Positions 13,827 through 14,066 of a stretch of DNA of 14,066 bases are shown here, piece after piece. Within the stretch, counting starts at the first letter, position 1. Every line of letters begins with the position of its first letter. Both the position numbers and the translations under genes were made by a program. Under the pieces are notes generated by a model, which was given only the letters and a program-made list of their open reading frames with translations, had not been told where the DNA came from and searched no databases. Source of the stretch: Syntrophaceae bacterium CG2_30_49_12 (GTDB lineage: Bacteria > Desulfobacterota > Syntrophia > Syntrophales > CG2-30-49-12); the NCBI GenBank assembly GCA_001873675.1, contig MNZP01000078.1:1-14066 (forward strand), given 5' to 3'.

Positions 13827-14066
13827 TGGACCCCAAAATTTGGACGGTATGATAAGTTACACTTGGAGACTAAAAACAGGAGGTCCAAGTGGAAAAAATG
13901 AGAAAGAGTTATCCGCCATCATTTAAAGCAAAGGTTGCATTAGAGGCGATCAAAGAGCAAAAGACATCGGCTGAGTTGACAAGTCAGTATCAGGTTCATC
14001 CGGGGCAGATCAGGAACTGGAAGGCCGCTGCCCAAAAAGGGCTGATAGACCTGTTCAGCGACAAGC
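13827..14066 (+). mobile_element. IS3-family insertion sequence, left end (partial)
   Basis: The left terminus begins at about 13825-13827 with TGGACCCCAAAATTTGGAC, a common IS3-type end with an internal CCAAAATTTGG palindrome. The OrfA gene starts 60 nt inside. The right end and the target duplication lie outside the window, so the exact boundary is uncertain by a few bases. It abuts, and presumably caused, the truncation of the TPR gene at 13122-13817, which faces the other way. Confidence 0.75.
13889..14066 (+). CDS. IS3-family transposase OrfA, cut by window end
   Basis: The first 59 codons are present. GTG 13889 is preferred because AGGAGG (13878-13883) lies 5 nt upstream; an in-frame ATG at 13898 is the alternative. 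The protein begins with basic residues, then YPPSFKAKVALEAIKEQKT, then ELTSQYQVHPGQIRNWK, which is the helix-turn-helix of IS3 OrfA proteins that binds the terminal inverted repeats. It ends in the window at DLFSDK, the usual family sequence before the leucine zipper. The intact element would express OrfA and, by programmed -1 frameshifting, the OrfAB transposase with a DDE domain. That part is beyond the window, so activity cannot be judged. Confidence 0.85.
   Translation, partial: MEKMRKSYPPSFKAKVALEAIKEQKTSAELTSQYQVHPGQIRNWKAAAQKGLIDLFSDK

Overview
The window looks like chromosomal DNA of a Gram-negative, probably anaerobic or environmental bacterium. The gene families (VapC/DUF3368/UPF0175 modules, cobalamin-dependent radical SAM protein, GT-C glycosyltransferases with lumenal domains, TPR-tailed membrane proteins) and the abundant intergenic palindromes are typical of Desulfobacterota, Nitrospirota and similar lineages. 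No marker gene fixes the taxon. The assignment is inference.

The left part (1-3340, mostly + strand) is a worn accessory zone. It holds a VapC-type PIN tail (96-230), a 156-bp MITE with 12-bp inverted ends and a 5-bp target duplication (285-440), a DUF3368 PIN tail just right of the MITE, an IS66-type transposase remnant in two frames, a GTCCCCTATTTC repeat tract, one apparently intact UPF0175/DUF3368 toxin-antitoxin-like pair (1319-2091), an attC-like folded site (2206-2273), and a nucleotidyltransferase plus small partner protein (2290-3136). The partner's last codons run into an antisense scrap of a TPR gene (about 3105-3330). Toxin-antitoxin genes are therefore over-represented here, mainly as relics.

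The stretch 3340-3744 has no gene but three or four hairpins. One of them, followed by T6 on the minus strand, is a good terminator for the large minus-strand cluster.

The right part (3745-13817, all minus strand, read right to left) is one tightly packed cell-surface glycan or glycolipid cluster. Its order is TPR membrane protein (5' end removed by an IS), GT9 heptosyltransferase-like enzyme (frameshifted by a 7-bp tandem duplication), zinc-ribbon methyltransferase, large GT-C-like membrane protein, cobalamin/radical SAM enzyme, a 221-bp gap, GT2 polyprenyl-phosphate glycosyltransferase-like enzyme, a second methyltransferase carrying an in-frame palindromic repeat, and a GT39-like membrane glycosyltransferase broken by a frameshift. 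The most plausible logic is activated sugar on a lipid carrier made by GT2, transfer by the GT-C enzymes on the far side of the membrane, and methyl decorations by the two methyltransferases and the radical SAM enzyme. The substrate is not deducible. The part from about 7.5 to 13 kb looks GC-richer than both flanks, suggesting a mosaic origin.

At the right edge an IS3-family element (13827 onward, OrfA cut by the window end) sits against the truncated TPR gene. I do not see a clear new multi-gene defence system. The strongest unusual items are the MITE with its target duplication, the palindromic element translated inside a methyltransferase, the 7-bp duplication in the GT9 gene, the attC-like site before the nucleotidyltransferase module, and the conserved-looking nucleotidyltransferase/small-protein pair itself.
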